Below are positions 47,811 to 57,829 of a stretch of 64,000 bases of DNA, piece after piece (within the stretch, counting starts at the first letter, position 1; every line of letters starts with the position of its first letter). The DNA is from Bacteroidota bacterium (GTDB lineage: Bacteria; Bacteroidota; Bacteroidia; Cytophagales; Cyclobacteriaceae): the NCBI GenBank assembly GCA_024280115.1, contig JAJRQT010000106.1, positions 1 through 64,000 of the forward strand. Reading direction: 5' to 3'. The position numbers and the translations under genes were made by a program. Below the pieces are notes generated by a model, which did no database searches, was not told where the DNA came from, and saw only the letters and a program-made list of their open reading frames with translations.

Positions 47811-48196
47811 TTGATATTTCTTTCTTTATAGTATCAAATATAACTATTCCAATGCTATAAAAACACATTTTTCTCACAATTCAAAATATTTTTTATTGTA
47901 TTTTTTAATAAAATAAAAAGTGAAAGAATAAACCTAAGTATTTCTTGAGTTATCAATGCAAAATTAATTATAAATTTTTCAACAGTTCACAAAACACAAT
48001 AGTTCGCAGTCATACATTCATTACACTTTTTAACAAATAGAATTGACACTTTTTGACTATTTGCACAAAATTCACGTCGAAAAACATCTTGCCGGATATC
48101 TTTAAAATGCCAAAATCTCAGATTATTTCTGTTGGCTAAATCATATTTTTTTTAATCGCTATGAAAAGATGTTTTTTACAGTTTTCAATAAATAAA

Positions 48197-48221
48197 AAAG
48201 GCTCCTATAATAAGAGCCTTT
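48197..48221 (-). terminator. Intrinsic terminator of floA
   Basis: On the minus strand AAAGGCTC pairs with GAGCCTTT around a 9-nt loop and runs into TTTATT. It lies 21 bp after the stop codon of floA. Confidence 0.8.
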
Positions 48222-48241
48222 CCAAATATAATTTTCATGAA

Positions 48242-49243
48242 TTAATTTTTCTCTTTTCCTCCCTTTCCTCTTTTAGATTCCGAGGGAGAAGTACCCGCGA
48301 TTGAACCTCTCATTGAAGTATCAGCCTGGATATTTTCCATTTTATAATAATCCATTAAACCCAGGTTACCGGAACGGAATGCATCAGCTATTGCTTTTGG
48401 GATCTCTGCTTCAGCAAGAATTACTTTCGCTCTCGCCTCCTGTGATTTGGCCTTCATTTCCTGCTCCTCAGCTACCGCCATGGCTCTACGCTCTTCAGCC
48501 TTAGCTTCTGCAACTTTTAAGTCAGCGCTGGCCTGATCAGTTTGCAGAGTTGCTCCTATATTTATACCAACATCAACATCTGCAATATCGATGGACAATA
48601 TCTCAAAAGCTGTCCCCGCATCAAGACCTCTTTGGAGGACGAGTTTTGATATTTTATCCGGATTTTCAAGTACCTCTTTATGTGAATCTGCTGAGCCAAT
48701 TGAAGTTACAATACCCTCGCCAACCCTGGCTAATATAGTATCTTCTCCTGCGCCCCCTACTAATTGCTGAATGTTTGCCCTGACAGTCACTCTTGCCGTT
48801 GTTATTAGCTGAATTCCATCCGAAGCAACTGCTGCTACTTTAGGTGTAGTAATTACCTTTGGATTTACAGAAAACTGAACAGCTTCAAAAACATCTCTTC
48901 CTGCCAGATCAATTGCTGTAGCTTGCTTAAAATCCAAATTCATATTAGCCTTTTCAGCAGAAATCAATGCCCTGATAACACCTGGTACATTCCCTCCAGC
49001 AAGGTAATGAGTTTCTAATTCATTAGTTCCTACCGGAATTCCAGCTTTATTCGCTGTGATTAATTCCCGGACAATCACTCCCGGAGGAACCTTTCTGATT
49101 CTCATAAAAACGAGTTCAAAGAGCCCAACCTTTACTCCGGAAAAAATAGCTGTAATCCATAGATTTACAGGCACGAAATACAAAAATATAAAAAGGAATA
49201 CGATCCCTAATACCAAGAAAATCAACAACGTCATTGGTTCCAT
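48242..49243 (-). CDS. floA: Flotillin-like protein FloA
   Basis: A 333-residue SPFH protein, close to the 331 of B. subtilis FloA, that scaffolds functional membrane microdomains. It has an N-terminal membrane segment (about 4-40), a SPFH region containing [20 protein letters not shown], and a helical Ala/Glu-rich C-terminus ([20 protein letters not shown]). It begins 7 bp after the NfeD gene, so the NfeD-FloA pair is a typical operon. The terminator at 48197-48221 ends the unit. Confidence 0.93.
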   Translation of the reverse strand: MEPMTLLIFLVLGIVFLFIFLYFVPVNLWITAIFSGVKVGLFELVFMRIRKVPPGVIVRELITANKAGIPVGTNELETHYLAGGNVPGVIRALISAEKANMNLDFKQATAIDLAGRDVFEAVQFSVNPKVITTPKVAAVASDGIQLITTARVTVRANIQQLVGGAGEDTILARVGEGIVTSIGSADSHKEVLENPDKISKLVLQRGLDAGTAFEILSIDIADVDVGINIGATLQTDQASADLKVAEAKAEERRAMAVAEEQEMKAKSQEARAKVILAEAEIPKAIADAFRSGNLGLMDYYKMENIQADTSMRGSIAGTSPSESKRGKGGKEKN

Positions 49244-49250
49244 TTAATAA

Positions 49251-49721
49251 TTATTTTATAGGTTCTACATAAATTTTGCGATCACTGTCCACACTGGTCA
49301 CTTTTATTTTACTGCCAGTAGTCAGATAATTTCCTAGTGTTTTGACCTCATAGATTTTATTATAAATCTCTGCTTTTCCATAAGGTCTTAATGCTGAATA
49401 AGCAATCCCCTCGGCTCCTACTAAATGCTCAACTTTCAGGTCTTCATTAATTTTGCTTTTATTAATTGTTTTCAACGCAAATCTTTTCCATAATCCAGAC
49501 CGAAAGCTGAAAAAAGTTGCCGCCCCACCGGTACCTATGGCTCCGATTAATATGAAGGTCCCAATCTGAGCACCAAACTTGCTGTATCCGAAAATTACTC
49601 CAAAAACCATAAGCGCTACTCCTATAATCCCGAGGATGGTAGTTCCCGGTACAAATATGATTTCAACAATCAACAAAACGATGCCGGCTATTAATAGCAA
49701 AATAACAGTTATCCAATCCAT
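49251..49721 (-). CDS. NfeD family membrane protein
   Basis: A 156-residue protein with two or three N-terminal membrane helices (first near 5-40, IVLLIVEIIFVPGTTILGII) and a C-terminal OB-fold domain about 90-156 (LVGAEGIAYSALRPYGKAEI). NfeD proteins partner with flotillins (stomatin operon partner proteins), which fits the FloA gene directly downstream. It is the short NfeD1b form without the ClpP-like protease domain. Confidence 0.88.
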   Translation of the reverse strand: MDWITVILLLIAGIVLLIVEIIFVPGTTILGIIGVALMVFGVIFGYSKFGAQIGTFILIGAIGTGGAATFFSFRSGLWKRFALKTINKSKINEDLKVEHLVGAEGIAYSALRPYGKAEIYNKIYEVKTLGNYLTTGSKIKVTSVDSDRKIYVEPIK

Positions 49722-49779
49722 TTTCAGCCTTTAGGAGTAGTTATTCAAATGTAATAAATTCTCACTCAAGATCACTACA

Positions 49780-51255
49780 TTAATATGCTTTTGCAAAAAC
49801 TACTTTTTTGCTTGAAGGCTTGCCACTGTAAATACAATTCCCCTGTTCTTCTTTTTCATCAAGCAAAATACATCTTATGGTGGCCTTTGTTTCATTCTTA
49901 ATTTTTGCCTCCGTCTCAGCAGTGCCATCCCAATGGGCTTTCACAAAACCACCCTTATTTTTTAAAACTTTCTTGAATTCATCGTAAGAATCAACTTCAC
50001 GGGTATTTTCCTCCCTATATTCCATCGCTCTCCGGAAAATAGAATTTTGAATTTCATTCAATAGATTTTCTACAATTTCATCGATATTATCCATGCTCAC
50101 TATTTCTTTTGTCAAAGTATCCCTGCGAGCTAATTCCATCGTATTATTCTCTAAATCCCTCGGCCCGATAGCCAGCCTTAAGGGAACACCTTTAAGCTCA
50201 TATTCAGCAAATTTCCAACCGGGCTTATAGGTATCTCTATTATCATAATGAACAGAAATTCCACGAGCTTTCATCTTTTGAATGACACCACTCACCTTCT
50301 CATCTATTAAAGCATATTGGTCTTTGCTCTTGATTATTGGAATTATTACCACTTGTATCGGGGCAAGTTTTGGTGGTAATACCAATCCGTTATCATCGGA
50401 GTGTGCCATAATTAATCCCCCGATCAACCTTGTGCTGACTCCCCATGAAGTCCCCCATACTAAATCCAATCCACCTTCTTTAGTTGCAAATTTCACATCA
50501 AAAGCTTTCGCGAAATTCTGTCCAAGAAAATGTGAAGTCCCAGCTTGAAGTGACTTTCCATCCTGCATAAGCGCCTCGATGCTATAGGTGTCAACAGCTC
50601 CTGCAAATCGTTCAGTTTCAGTTTTTATACCTTTTAAAACCGGAACAGCCATAAATTCTTCGGCAAATTTCGCATATATATTCAGGATTTTATATGTCTC
50701 CTCCACAGCTTCATCTTTAGTTATATGGGCCGTATGACCTTCCTGCCACAGAAATTCTGTGGTTCTCAAAAAGAACCTGGTCCGCATTTCCCATCTCACA
50801 ACATTGGCCCATTGATTGACAAGAATTGGTAAATCTCTGTATGACTGAATCCAATTTTTATATGTATTCCAAATAATTGTTTCTGATGTTGGCCTTACGA
50901 TTAATTCTTCTTCTAGTTTGGCATCAGGATCTACCACCACTCCCTTGCCATCATCACTGCTTTTCAACCGATAATGTGTAACAACAGCACACTCTTTTGC
51001 AAAACCTTCTACATGGTCGGCCTCACGACTTAAGTATGATTTTGGTATAAAGAGTGGAAAATAGGCATTTGAATGCCCGGTTTCTTTAAACATTTTGTCC
51101 AGGGCTGCTTGCATTTTTTCCCAAATAGAATATCCATATGGTTTTATTACCATACACCCCCTAACAGCCGAATTCTCGGCTAAATCAGCTTTTTTTACTA
51201 ATTCGTTATACCAAGCAGAATAGTCATCAGCTCTTTTTGGCAATCCTTTGCTCAT
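49780..51255 (-). CDS. proS: Prolyl-tRNA synthetase, archaeal/eukaryotic-type
   Basis: This 491-residue class II synthetase charges tRNA-Pro. It is the short form without the bacterial insertion domain (the E. coli enzyme is 572): it starts [20 protein letters not shown], contains the class II motif-2 region [20 protein letters not shown] near 153-172, motif-3 [20 protein letters not shown], and ends in the conserved AKAY. The anticodon-binding domain occupies about 290-400. It is divergent from the Gly/Ser-rich gene with a 145-bp gap. Confidence 0.95.
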   Translation of the reverse strand: MSKGLPKRADDYSAWYNELVKKADLAENSAVRGCMVIKPYGYSIWEKMQAALDKMFKETGHSNAYFPLFIPKSYLSREADHVEGFAKECAVVTHYRLKSSDDGKGVVVDPDAKLEEELIVRPTSETIIWNTYKNWIQSYRDLPILVNQWANVVRWEMRTRFFLRTTEFLWQEGHTAHITKDEAVEETYKILNIYAKFAEEFMAVPVLKGIKTETERFAGAVDTYSIEALMQDGKSLQAGTSHFLGQNFAKAFDVKFATKEGGLDLVWGTSWGVSTRLIGGLIMAHSDDNGLVLPPKLAPIQVVIIPIIKSKDQYALIDEKVSGVIQKMKARGISVHYDNRDTYKPGWKFAEYELKGVPLRLAIGPRDLENNTMELARRDTLTKEIVSMDNIDEIVENLLNEIQNSIFRRAMEYREENTREVDSYDEFKKVLKNKGGFVKAHWDGTAETEAKIKNETKATIRCILLDEKEEQGNCIYSGKPSSKKVVFAKAY

Positions 51256-51400
51256 CTTTTTATAATTTGGTACAAAATTTGCTGCACATAAGAATGCAAT
51301 CGTTTAGGCAAAAATAAGTTTTTGCAGATATATTAACTAAGTATTTTAAAATATCGTTATCTTTAATGCGGAGAAGTATAGAAATAAAGAAAGGAAAGTT

Positions 51401-52825
51401 ATGAAAGCGCTAAAATCAATTAAATTATTGTCCTTGTCAATAAGTCTTTTAAGTTTAACTGTCATTTATTCAGCTGTTTATGCTCAGGAGTACGATGATA
51501 TGTATTTCAAAAAATCTGACAGAAAAACTGCGAAAGTTGAGAAGTCCACTATTTTATCAAAAGAAAATAAAAATCAAAACAGTACTAATTATAAATCAAT
51601 AAGCGAAACAACGGAAACATATTCTGCAAAAAATGTGAACCCGGAATATATTGCAAGGTATAAAAGCAGTGAATCTAATGAGGTCAGCGGACAATCTGCT
51701 AATAAGGATGATTCCTACAGTAGCCAGGATTATTTTGTGGAAGGATATGACAAAGATCAATATGTAAGTGATACGAAAAAAGGCGAAATTGATTATGCGG
51801 CTTTAAATAAAAGGGATCAAATGAGTTATAGCAACTATAGCCGTACAAATTCAAGTCCTTCATGGAGATTTAGCCCTTATATGAGTATGGGCATGGGTTT
51901 TGGTGGATATCCAGGTTATGGATATGGTTACGACCCATTTATGATGGGCTATGGCTCTGGCATGACAATGGGGATTGGCTTTGGATTTGGCTCAGGTTTT
52001 GGATTTTCACCATCAATGTCTTACAACATCGGAATGTCATGGGGCACGGGTTACAATCCATGGGGAGGTTATGGTTATCCTGGCTATAGCAACCCTTATA
52101 GAAGAGGATTTTATGATCCCTGGGGACCAATGTATGGATATTCACCATATAATAGCGGATTTGGTTATGGTGGTGGTTACCCATCTTATGGCTATGGATC
52201 AGGTTTTTATGGAGGCGGTAGTGTAATCCTCGCTGGAGGTTCTTCAGATTATGTAAATGGTAGAAATATCCAGTACAAGTCAAGAACATCAAGGAGCAGT
52301 TCAACTCCAAGATACACCAGAACAAGTTCGGATAAAGTAAGAGTTACATCTGCTGATTCTAGAATTAGAGTTCCAAACAGGGCCACTACAACAAGCACAT
52401 CTGCTTCTAATGGACGTACAAGCAAAGATTACTCTAAGGTGCAAAATGAATATTATAGCCAGGCCAGAAGAAACAGTTCTTCAACGAAAAGAATTTCGAC
52501 GAGTAGCAATAGCCGAAATTCATACAGAAGGACATCCACTGGATCTACAACTAGATATTCTTCTTCAATAAGTAATAATAAACCTTCAAGAAGTAGCGGT
52601 TATTCTTCAGGTTATAACAGATCTGCATCTAAAAGCAGTTCATCCTATTCAGGTAATAATAGTTCTGGTAGCAGGTCGAGAAGTTCCTTTTCTTCTCCGA
52701 GCAGAAGCAGTTCAAGCTATAGTGGAAGTAGTAGTGGATCAAGATCTTATTCTTCTGGCAGCAGCAGTTCTTCAAGCTCTGGCTCCAGGTCCTCAAGTTC
52801 ATCCAGAAGCAGTGGAAGACATTAG
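51401..52825 (+). CDS. Secreted low-complexity Gly/Tyr/Ser-rich protein
   Basis: A 474-residue protein with a signal peptide ending in VYAQ near 29. Three zones follow: a polar N-terminal zone (about 30-150); a Gly/Tyr/Phe/Pro-rich zone (about 165-275) with repeated GYGYG and GFGFGSGFG patterns; and a Ser/Arg-rich tail (about 290-474) of repeated SSSYSG and SRSSS blocks. There is no known domain or T9SS sorting sequence. Such compositions occur in matrix, silk-like or adhesive proteins. A TATCTTTA promoter-like box (51358-51365) lies 35 bp upstream. It is followed by a FadL-like porin gene 35 bp later, suggesting shared transcription. Confidence 0.7.
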   Translation: MKALKSIKLLSLSISLLSLTVIYSAVYAQEYDDMYFKKSDRKTAKVEKSTILSKENKNQNSTNYKSISETTETYSAKNVNPEYIARYKSSESNEVSGQSANKDDSYSSQDYFVEGYDKDQYVSDTKKGEIDYAALNKRDQMSYSNYSRTNSSPSWRFSPYMSMGMGFGGYPGYGYGYDPFMMGYGSGMTMGIGFGFGSGFGFSPSMSYNIGMSWGTGYNPWGGYGYPGYSNPYRRGFYDPWGPMYGYSPYNSGFGYGGGYPSYGYGSGFYGGGSVILAGGSSDYVNGRNIQYKSRTSRSSSTPRYTRTSSDKVRVTSADSRIRVPNRATTTSTSASNGRTSKDYSKVQNEYYSQARRNSSSTKRISTSSNSRNSYRRTSTGSTTRYSSSISNNKPSRSSGYSSGYNRSASKSSSSYSGNNSSGSRSRSSFSSPSRSSSSYSGSSSGSRSYSSGSSSSSSSGSRSSSSSRSSGRH

Positions 52826-52860
52826 TATTTATCTGGGGTAGGATATTTCAATATTTTATT

Positions 52861-54531
52861 ATGAAAACCTTATATACACTTATATTAAGTGCGGGGATAT
52901 TATTGACTCATCATTATGGTTACAGTCAATATGTACCGGGAGCATTGAATTATCATGATCAGGCCTTAATGTTTAGTAACTATAACTATACGGGAAGCGC
53001 CAGGATTCAGGGAATTGGAAATACCCAGATTAGTTTAGGAGGGGATATAAGTTCTGCATTATCGAACCCTGCAGGCCTTGGCTTTTATAATCGCTCTGAA
53101 ATAAGTATAACTCCTTCCTACAATGTCTTCACCACAGAAAGTGAATATTTTTCTAACATGACAACATCAACGTTAGGGAAATTTAATATTGATAACCTGG
53201 GCGCAGTTTTCAACAAAAGCAAAGATGATGCAATCCCGGGAAAATGGAGAGGTGGCTCTTTTGCCATATCTTTCTCAAAAATCAACGAATTTAATAGTAG
53301 TATTAATTATTCAGGGATGAACCCCAGCAATGATATTTTAGATTTTTATGTTCAGGATGCTAATCGGCAAAATGTGAACAAAGATGAGTTGGTGGGTGTG
53401 ACTTATGGCGCTTTTGCGACCTATCTCATGAGCGAATTTATCGATGTCATCGTAGATAATGGAGATTCCAGTTTATTCCCTTTTTACGAACGAACATTTT
53501 TCAGTGAATTCCCATCGGAGGAATTTCCAACTCAGCAATCTGAAATTATTTCCTCCTCCGGGAGTCAAAATCAATGGAGTTTTAGCTATGGAGGAAATTA
53601 CGGAGACTTCCTCTATTTTGGAGCTACCTTAGGCGTTCAATCTTTGAGATATAATGTTGTGACACTGTATTCTGAAATTTATCCGGGACTGGATGGTGAT
53701 ATCGTTGACAATTCATCTTTAAGAGAAGATTTACTTACAGAGGGCATCGGAGTAAATGGTACTTTTGGTTTAATTGCAAGACCATTAAATTTCATGACCC
53801 TTGGATTCTCACTGATTACTCCCACATACCTTTCAATGAATGAACGGTATCAATATGCAACAACGGCTGATTATAATAATTTCAACATGGATAATTATGG
53901 AAATTATTTTGATGCCAACTATGACCTTATTGTTAATCCGGAATTTAATGACCCGGATTATGAATTCCCCGGAAGCTTCACGACATTTTTTGAAGAGAGC
54001 AACACACCCGTTTTAAATAGTGAATCTTTTAATGAAGAAAGCCTGTTTGATTACAAATTGACCACCCCGTTAAGAATCAATGGAGGCGCTACATTTTTCA
54101 TTAGTAAAAGTGGTTTTATTTCTGCAGATATTGAATACATTGATTATTCCACGATGAATTTGAAAGCAAATGACGGATCTCTTTCAGGAAATAATGATGA
54201 CATTAAAGAATTATATAATTCTGTGCTAAGTTATCGAATAGGTGGAGAATTCAGGTTGAAAGCATTCAGATTACGAGCGGGTTACAATTTTCAGCCAAGT
54301 CCATACAAAGCAAAAGAAATTGACAGAGATATACAGACATTCTCTGCCGGTCTTGGATTCAGATCTAGCAAGTTTTTCGTAGATCTGGCTGCTTCATATA
54401 AACAATTTAGCAGTTTTTATTCGCCATATGTTTTGGATAATCCGGATGATTTATCAACATACCAAACCAATTATGTTGACATTAAAAATAACAATATGAA
54501 TATTGTATTATCTTTTGGCCTGTTTTTCTAA
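52861..54531 (+). CDS. FadL/OmpP1-like outer-membrane protein
   Basis: A 556-residue predicted outer-membrane beta-barrel with a signal peptide ending near YSQ. The N-terminal motif GIGNTQISLGGDISSALSNP and AGLGFYNRSEISITPSY matches the OmpP1/FadL/TodX family, which moves hydrophobic molecules. The C-terminus ends in the aromatic VLSFGLFF expected for barrel assembly. Substrate is unknown. It lies 35 bp after the Gly/Ser-rich gene and overlaps the convergent shikimate kinase gene by 24 bp. Confidence 0.85.
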   Translation: MKTLYTLILSAGILLTHHYGYSQYVPGALNYHDQALMFSNYNYTGSARIQGIGNTQISLGGDISSALSNPAGLGFYNRSEISITPSYNVFTTESEYFSNMTTSTLGKFNIDNLGAVFNKSKDDAIPGKWRGGSFAISFSKINEFNSSINYSGMNPSNDILDFYVQDANRQNVNKDELVGVTYGAFATYLMSEFIDVIVDNGDSSLFPFYERTFFSEFPSEEFPTQQSEIISSSGSQNQWSFSYGGNYGDFLYFGATLGVQSLRYNVVTLYSEIYPGLDGDIVDNSSLREDLLTEGIGVNGTFGLIARPLNFMTLGFSLITPTYLSMNERYQYATTADYNNFNMDNYGNYFDANYDLIVNPEFNDPDYEFPGSFTTFFEESNTPVLNSESFNEESLFDYKLTTPLRINGGATFFISKSGFISADIEYIDYSTMNLKANDGSLSGNNDDIKELYNSVLSYRIGGEFRLKAFRLRAGYNFQPSPYKAKEIDRDIQTFSAGLGFRSSKFFVDLAASYKQFSSFYSPYVLDNPDDLSTYQTNYVDIKNNNMNIVLSFGLFF

Positions 54532-55056
54532 TTTTTCTATTGCAAAAATTATTTGGTTTACTCTTTTTGAAATCTCAGAAAGATCTTGCTCAAGAGTTAT
54601 TTTTGCCTGACTATAAAACAAGGTTCTCTCTTCTAATTTTTTTTCTAATTCAGCATACAGTTCGCTTTGATTCAAATCCTTAAGCAGTGGCCTTTTATGA
54701 GTTCCTTTTTTTAGCAACTTTTTATAAAGTGAATCTAAAGAGACGCTAAGAAAAATGGTGATCCCAGCATTATTCATTAATTCCATATTATTAAAAAAGC
54801 ATGGAGCTCCCCCTCCTGTTGCGAGAATATAATCCTTATTTGAACTGATTTGCTTTAATAACATTTTCCGTTCCAATTCCCTGAAATATGCCTCTCCTTT
54901 ATTTTTAAATATTTCCGGAATCGAAGTCCCTTCTTCTTCCACAATAGTTTTATCCAGATCTATGAATTTAACCCCTATTTCCCTGGAAAGGTATTTCCCA
55001 ATTGTAGATTTCCCGGAGGCTGGCATACCTATTAAAAAATATTTCCCTTTTCTCAT
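54508..55056 (-). CDS. aroK: Shikimate kinase
   Basis: This 182-residue enzyme phosphorylates shikimate. Walker A is GMPASGKSTIGKYL near 9-22, the substrate-binding aspartate is in KFIDLDKTIVEEEG near 31-44, FRELERKML near 59, and LATGGGAPCF near 78-87 binds shikimate. It complements aroB and aroA at 28-31 kb but is separate from them. The 3' end overlaps the FadL-like gene by 24 bp tail to tail. Confidence 0.94.
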   Translation of the reverse strand: MRKGKYFLIGMPASGKSTIGKYLSREIGVKFIDLDKTIVEEEGTSIPEIFKNKGEAYFRELERKMLLKQISSNKDYILATGGGAPCFFNNMELMNNAGITIFLSVSLDSLYKKLLKKGTHKRPLLKDLNQSELYAELEKKLEERTLFYSQAKITLEQDLSEISKRVNQIIFAIEKLEKQAKR

Positions 55057-55090
55057 GAAGACTTTAAATCAAAATAATATAGAGCATTTA

Positions 55091-56146
55091 TTATGAAAGT
55101 CTGATCCTTGGATCAATGGCGGCATACAATAGATCTACAAATATATTTATAATCACAAATATAGTAGCTATAAATAAGGTGACGCCCATAACCACTGGAA
55201 AATCCAAACTTTGCACAGCTTTTATGGTCGTAAATCCTAAACCTTTCCAATCAAAAATATATTCCACGAAAAATGCCCCCGCCATGAGAGACGCTAACCA
55301 ACCTGAAACTGCAGTTATTACGGGATTCATGCTGTTTTTTAAAGCATGTTTAAATACAATTCTATATTTGGCCAACCCTTTGGCGTAAGCGGTTCTTATA
55401 TAATCCATTGACAATACCTCAAGCATTGAGCTCCTGGTTAATTGAACAATTATTGCCATGGGTCGAATGCCCAGGGTAATTGCAGGTAAAATCAGGTTTT
55501 TGATTTGCAATTCCTTACCGCTCAACGGATTATTCACCCACAATTGCCCTGTAATATTCAATCCTGTATAGTCACTTAAATAGAAACCAAAAACCATTGC
55601 CATGACAATGGCAGAAACAAATGATGGTATAGAGATTCCAAAGACTGAAATAGAGATGATCAGATGATCCAGAAAAGAATTTTGATTAAGCGCGGCAATT
55701 ATTCCAAAAATAATTCCAAAAAAGCTGGCTATCATCATCGCGGATAACGCCAACCACATTGTATCATCAAAGTTATCATAGATGATTTCCGTTACCTTTT
55801 TATTGGTCTGAAATGATCTCCTCATGTAAGGCCATTTAAATACCAAAACCTTATCATCAAATGTTTTTATCTCACTGTAACTATATTTTTGTCCGTTTTC
55901 AACGGATTTTTTATGGACAGAAATAAAGGAAAGGTCATTCAAATAATGTAAAAACTGAATATGTAGTGGTTTATCCAGGCCTAATTCTGAAGTGATGGAC
56001 TGACGGGTATTAATATCACTCCGTTGACCTGCAATCATTGCAACCGGGTCTCCTGGTAATGCGTGAAATAGTAAAAAAACAACCACTACAACACCAAAAA
56101 GCACTAATATCCCATATCCGATTCTCTTTATAAAAAATCTCAGCAT
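55091..56146 (-). CDS. ABC transporter permease, DppB/OppB-type
   Basis: A 351-residue polytopic permease of the peptide/nickel import family. It has an N-terminal helix (YGILVLFGVVVVVFLLFHAL), a periplasmic domain (about 40-120), and the coupling EAA region YAKGLAKYRIVFKHALKNSM near 255-274 followed by FFVEYIFDWKGLG. No partner permease, ATPase or binding protein is in the window, so the full transporter must be encoded elsewhere. It is 6 bp from the DoxX gene on the same strand. Confidence 0.88.
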   Translation of the reverse strand: MLRFFIKRIGYGILVLFGVVVVVFLLFHALPGDPVAMIAGQRSDINTRQSITSELGLDKPLHIQFLHYLNDLSFISVHKKSVENGQKYSYSEIKTFDDKVLVFKWPYMRRSFQTNKKVTEIIYDNFDDTMWLALSAMMIASFFGIIFGIIAALNQNSFLDHLIISISVFGISIPSFVSAIVMAMVFGFYLSDYTGLNITGQLWVNNPLSGKELQIKNLILPAITLGIRPMAIIVQLTRSSMLEVLSMDYIRTAYAKGLAKYRIVFKHALKNSMNPVITAVSGWLASLMAGAFFVEYIFDWKGLGFTTIKAVQSLDFPVVMGVTLFIATIFVIINIFVDLLYAAIDPRIRLS

Positions 56147-56152
56147 GAAATA

Positions 56153-57244
56153 TTAATTAATTAATGTCATAACTTCCCTTTTGGTAGGTATATCATTGTT
56201 GTGCCATTTTCCAAGCACGACACCATCTTTCATAAGAATTAAGCCTGGATTGGCGCGAATCATTGCTTTAATTACCGTTCCGTCGGCATGGTAATAAGGA
56301 ATTGAGACTTGATACTCATGTCTGAAATTTTCATAGGAAGCCTCATCATTTGCTGTAATTACCCATGTTTGCACCTCTGGTTTAATTTCCTCTGCCAACC
56401 TGACTATTTCATCAACTTTCTCATACCTGGATTTATTGACGTCACTAAAGAGCACCAACATTTTTATACCATTAAAAGACTCTTCCGTAAAATCTCCTTC
56501 CTCACTCCATATATTATAATCCGTTATTTTTGGTTGAGCTTCCGGATTGAGCAATACCATTTCCAAAAATTTATATGTCGTATCGGTAGGATAAGACTCA
56601 AATTCATACGTTTTTCCATCCTTTTCCATAATGTATTCATATTGAAAATCTTCAGATGGCTGCATTGACTCCCGGATATTTGCACCAATTTTATATGGTC
56701 TGAAATCAATCATGGGAAGGTGCTCAATTGCATTGTAGGCTATGAATATATTCAATGTCAATATGACTCCCAAAATTGCAAACCCAGCATTTTGAGAAAA
56801 TTTCTCTTTAAACATTTTCTGTCTGACAAAGATGTAAACAGATAAAACTAACAAGATGATATCTTTAAAGAATGACTGCCAGGGATCTAATGGAATTGCA
56901 TCTCCAAAACATCCACAATCCGTCACCTTATTAAATGCCGCTGAATAAAAAGTAAGAAATGTAAAAAAAACAATCAATAAGAGCAGCACCAGAGAAGTTA
57001 TCTTAATTTTAAAATTGATGAGCAATGCTACTCCTAACAATATTTCAAGAATTACAACAAATAGACCAATAGATAAAGCAAAAGGAACCAAATAATGGAA
57101 TATCGAAGATATGTCATTTGCAAAAACCTCAAAATACTCTTCCATTTTGATGGCTGTCCCCATCGGATCGTTGAGCTTAACCAAACCGGAAAAAATAAAA
57201 AGTAAACCCACAAACCATTTCACGACTATATCGATATATTTCAT
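56153..57244 (-). CDS. DoxX-like BT_3928 family membrane protein with C-terminal thioredoxin-like region
   Basis: A 363-residue protein: four N-terminal membrane helices with a conserved GLVKLNDPMGTAIKMEEYF start, a CGCF cysteine motif near 107, and a C-terminal soluble region (about 180-363) resembling a thioredoxin fold without an obvious CxxC. BT_3928-type proteins are Bacteroidota-specific and may handle redox equivalents like MauE/DoxD. It follows DUF1599 directly (stop and start abut), a conserved arrangement. Confidence 0.82.
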   Translation of the reverse strand: MKYIDIVVKWFVGLLFIFSGLVKLNDPMGTAIKMEEYFEVFANDISSIFHYLVPFALSIGLFVVILEILLGVALLINFKIKITSLVLLLLIVFFTFLTFYSAAFNKVTDCGCFGDAIPLDPWQSFFKDIILLVLSVYIFVRQKMFKEKFSQNAGFAILGVILTLNIFIAYNAIEHLPMIDFRPYKIGANIRESMQPSEDFQYEYIMEKDGKTYEFESYPTDTTYKFLEMVLLNPEAQPKITDYNIWSEEGDFTEESFNGIKMLVLFSDVNKSRYEKVDEIVRLAEEIKPEVQTWVITANDEASYENFRHEYQVSIPYYHADGTVIKAMIRANPGLILMKDGVVLGKWHNNDIPTKREVMTLIN

Positions 57245-57787
57245 TTACTCACTCCTTAGCTTAATTAAACAAAATATTGCGTAATTCATCATATCCTGAT
57301 AATTGGCTTTTACACCCTCGGATATAATAGTCTTGCCTTTATTGTCTTCTATTTGTTTAGTCCTCAGTATTTTCATGAGAATAATATCAGTCATAGAGTT
57401 CACCCTCATTTCTCTCCAGGCTTCATCATAATCATGATTTTTGTCTTTATGGAGTGTTATTGTCTCATGGACGGTTTTATCATAAAGAGCGCCTACTTCT
57501 TCAAACTTCATTTCCATTGAAGCATCCCTGGGAAGTTCAAGCTGGATTATTGCTATGATACAATAATTCACAATTCCTAAAAATTCATTCTGAATGCCAT
57601 CATCGATTTTCTGAACACCTTTTTCCTGAATTGATCTAATTCTTTGTGCTTTGATCATGATCTGATCCGTGATGGAGGGCAATCTCAACACTCGCCAAGC
57701 AGTTCCGTAATCTCTCGTTTTCTTCTCAAATACTTCTTTGCAAGCCTTTATAACTTCTTTATATTCGCTTATCGTTTTGCTAGCCAA
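57245..57787 (-). CDS. DUF1599 family protein
   Basis: A 180-residue cytoplasmic protein of the DUF1599 family, with two similar halves (KTRDYGTAWRVLRLPSITDQ, and KNHDYDEAWREMRVNSMTDI). It starts with TTG; no ATG is available in frame nearby. The duplication of the K(T/N)xDYxxAWRxxR motif may define a nucleotide-binding all-alpha fold. It abuts the DoxX gene and is divergent from folP across 42 bp. Confidence 0.82.
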   Translation of the reverse strand: MASKTISEYKEVIKACKEVFEKKTRDYGTAWRVLRLPSITDQIMIKAQRIRSIQEKGVQKIDDGIQNEFLGIVNYCIIAIIQLELPRDASMEMKFEEVGALYDKTVHETITLHKDKNHDYDEAWREMRVNSMTDIILMKILRTKQIEDNKGKTIISEGVKANYQDMMNYAIFCLIKLRSE

Positions 57788-57829
57788 AATGCAGGTTTCT
57801 AAGTGTGTAATAAAAATTTTAATAGATAA

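Larger units (their letters stand above)
47602..48241. other. Intergenic region between glgB and floA
   Basis: A 640-bp gap without a convincing gene. It includes the AT-rich palindrome at 47783-47810 and, at the right end, the floA terminator (both separate entries). A 79-codon minus-strand frame at 47638-47877 has a composition unlike real proteins and is not called. Confidence 0.5.

Noticed and set aside
47638..47877. 79-codon minus-strand frame between glgB and floA
   Set aside because: Its Phe/Tyr/Leu/Ile-rich composition is that of translated AT-rich non-coding DNA, and the palindrome lies within it.
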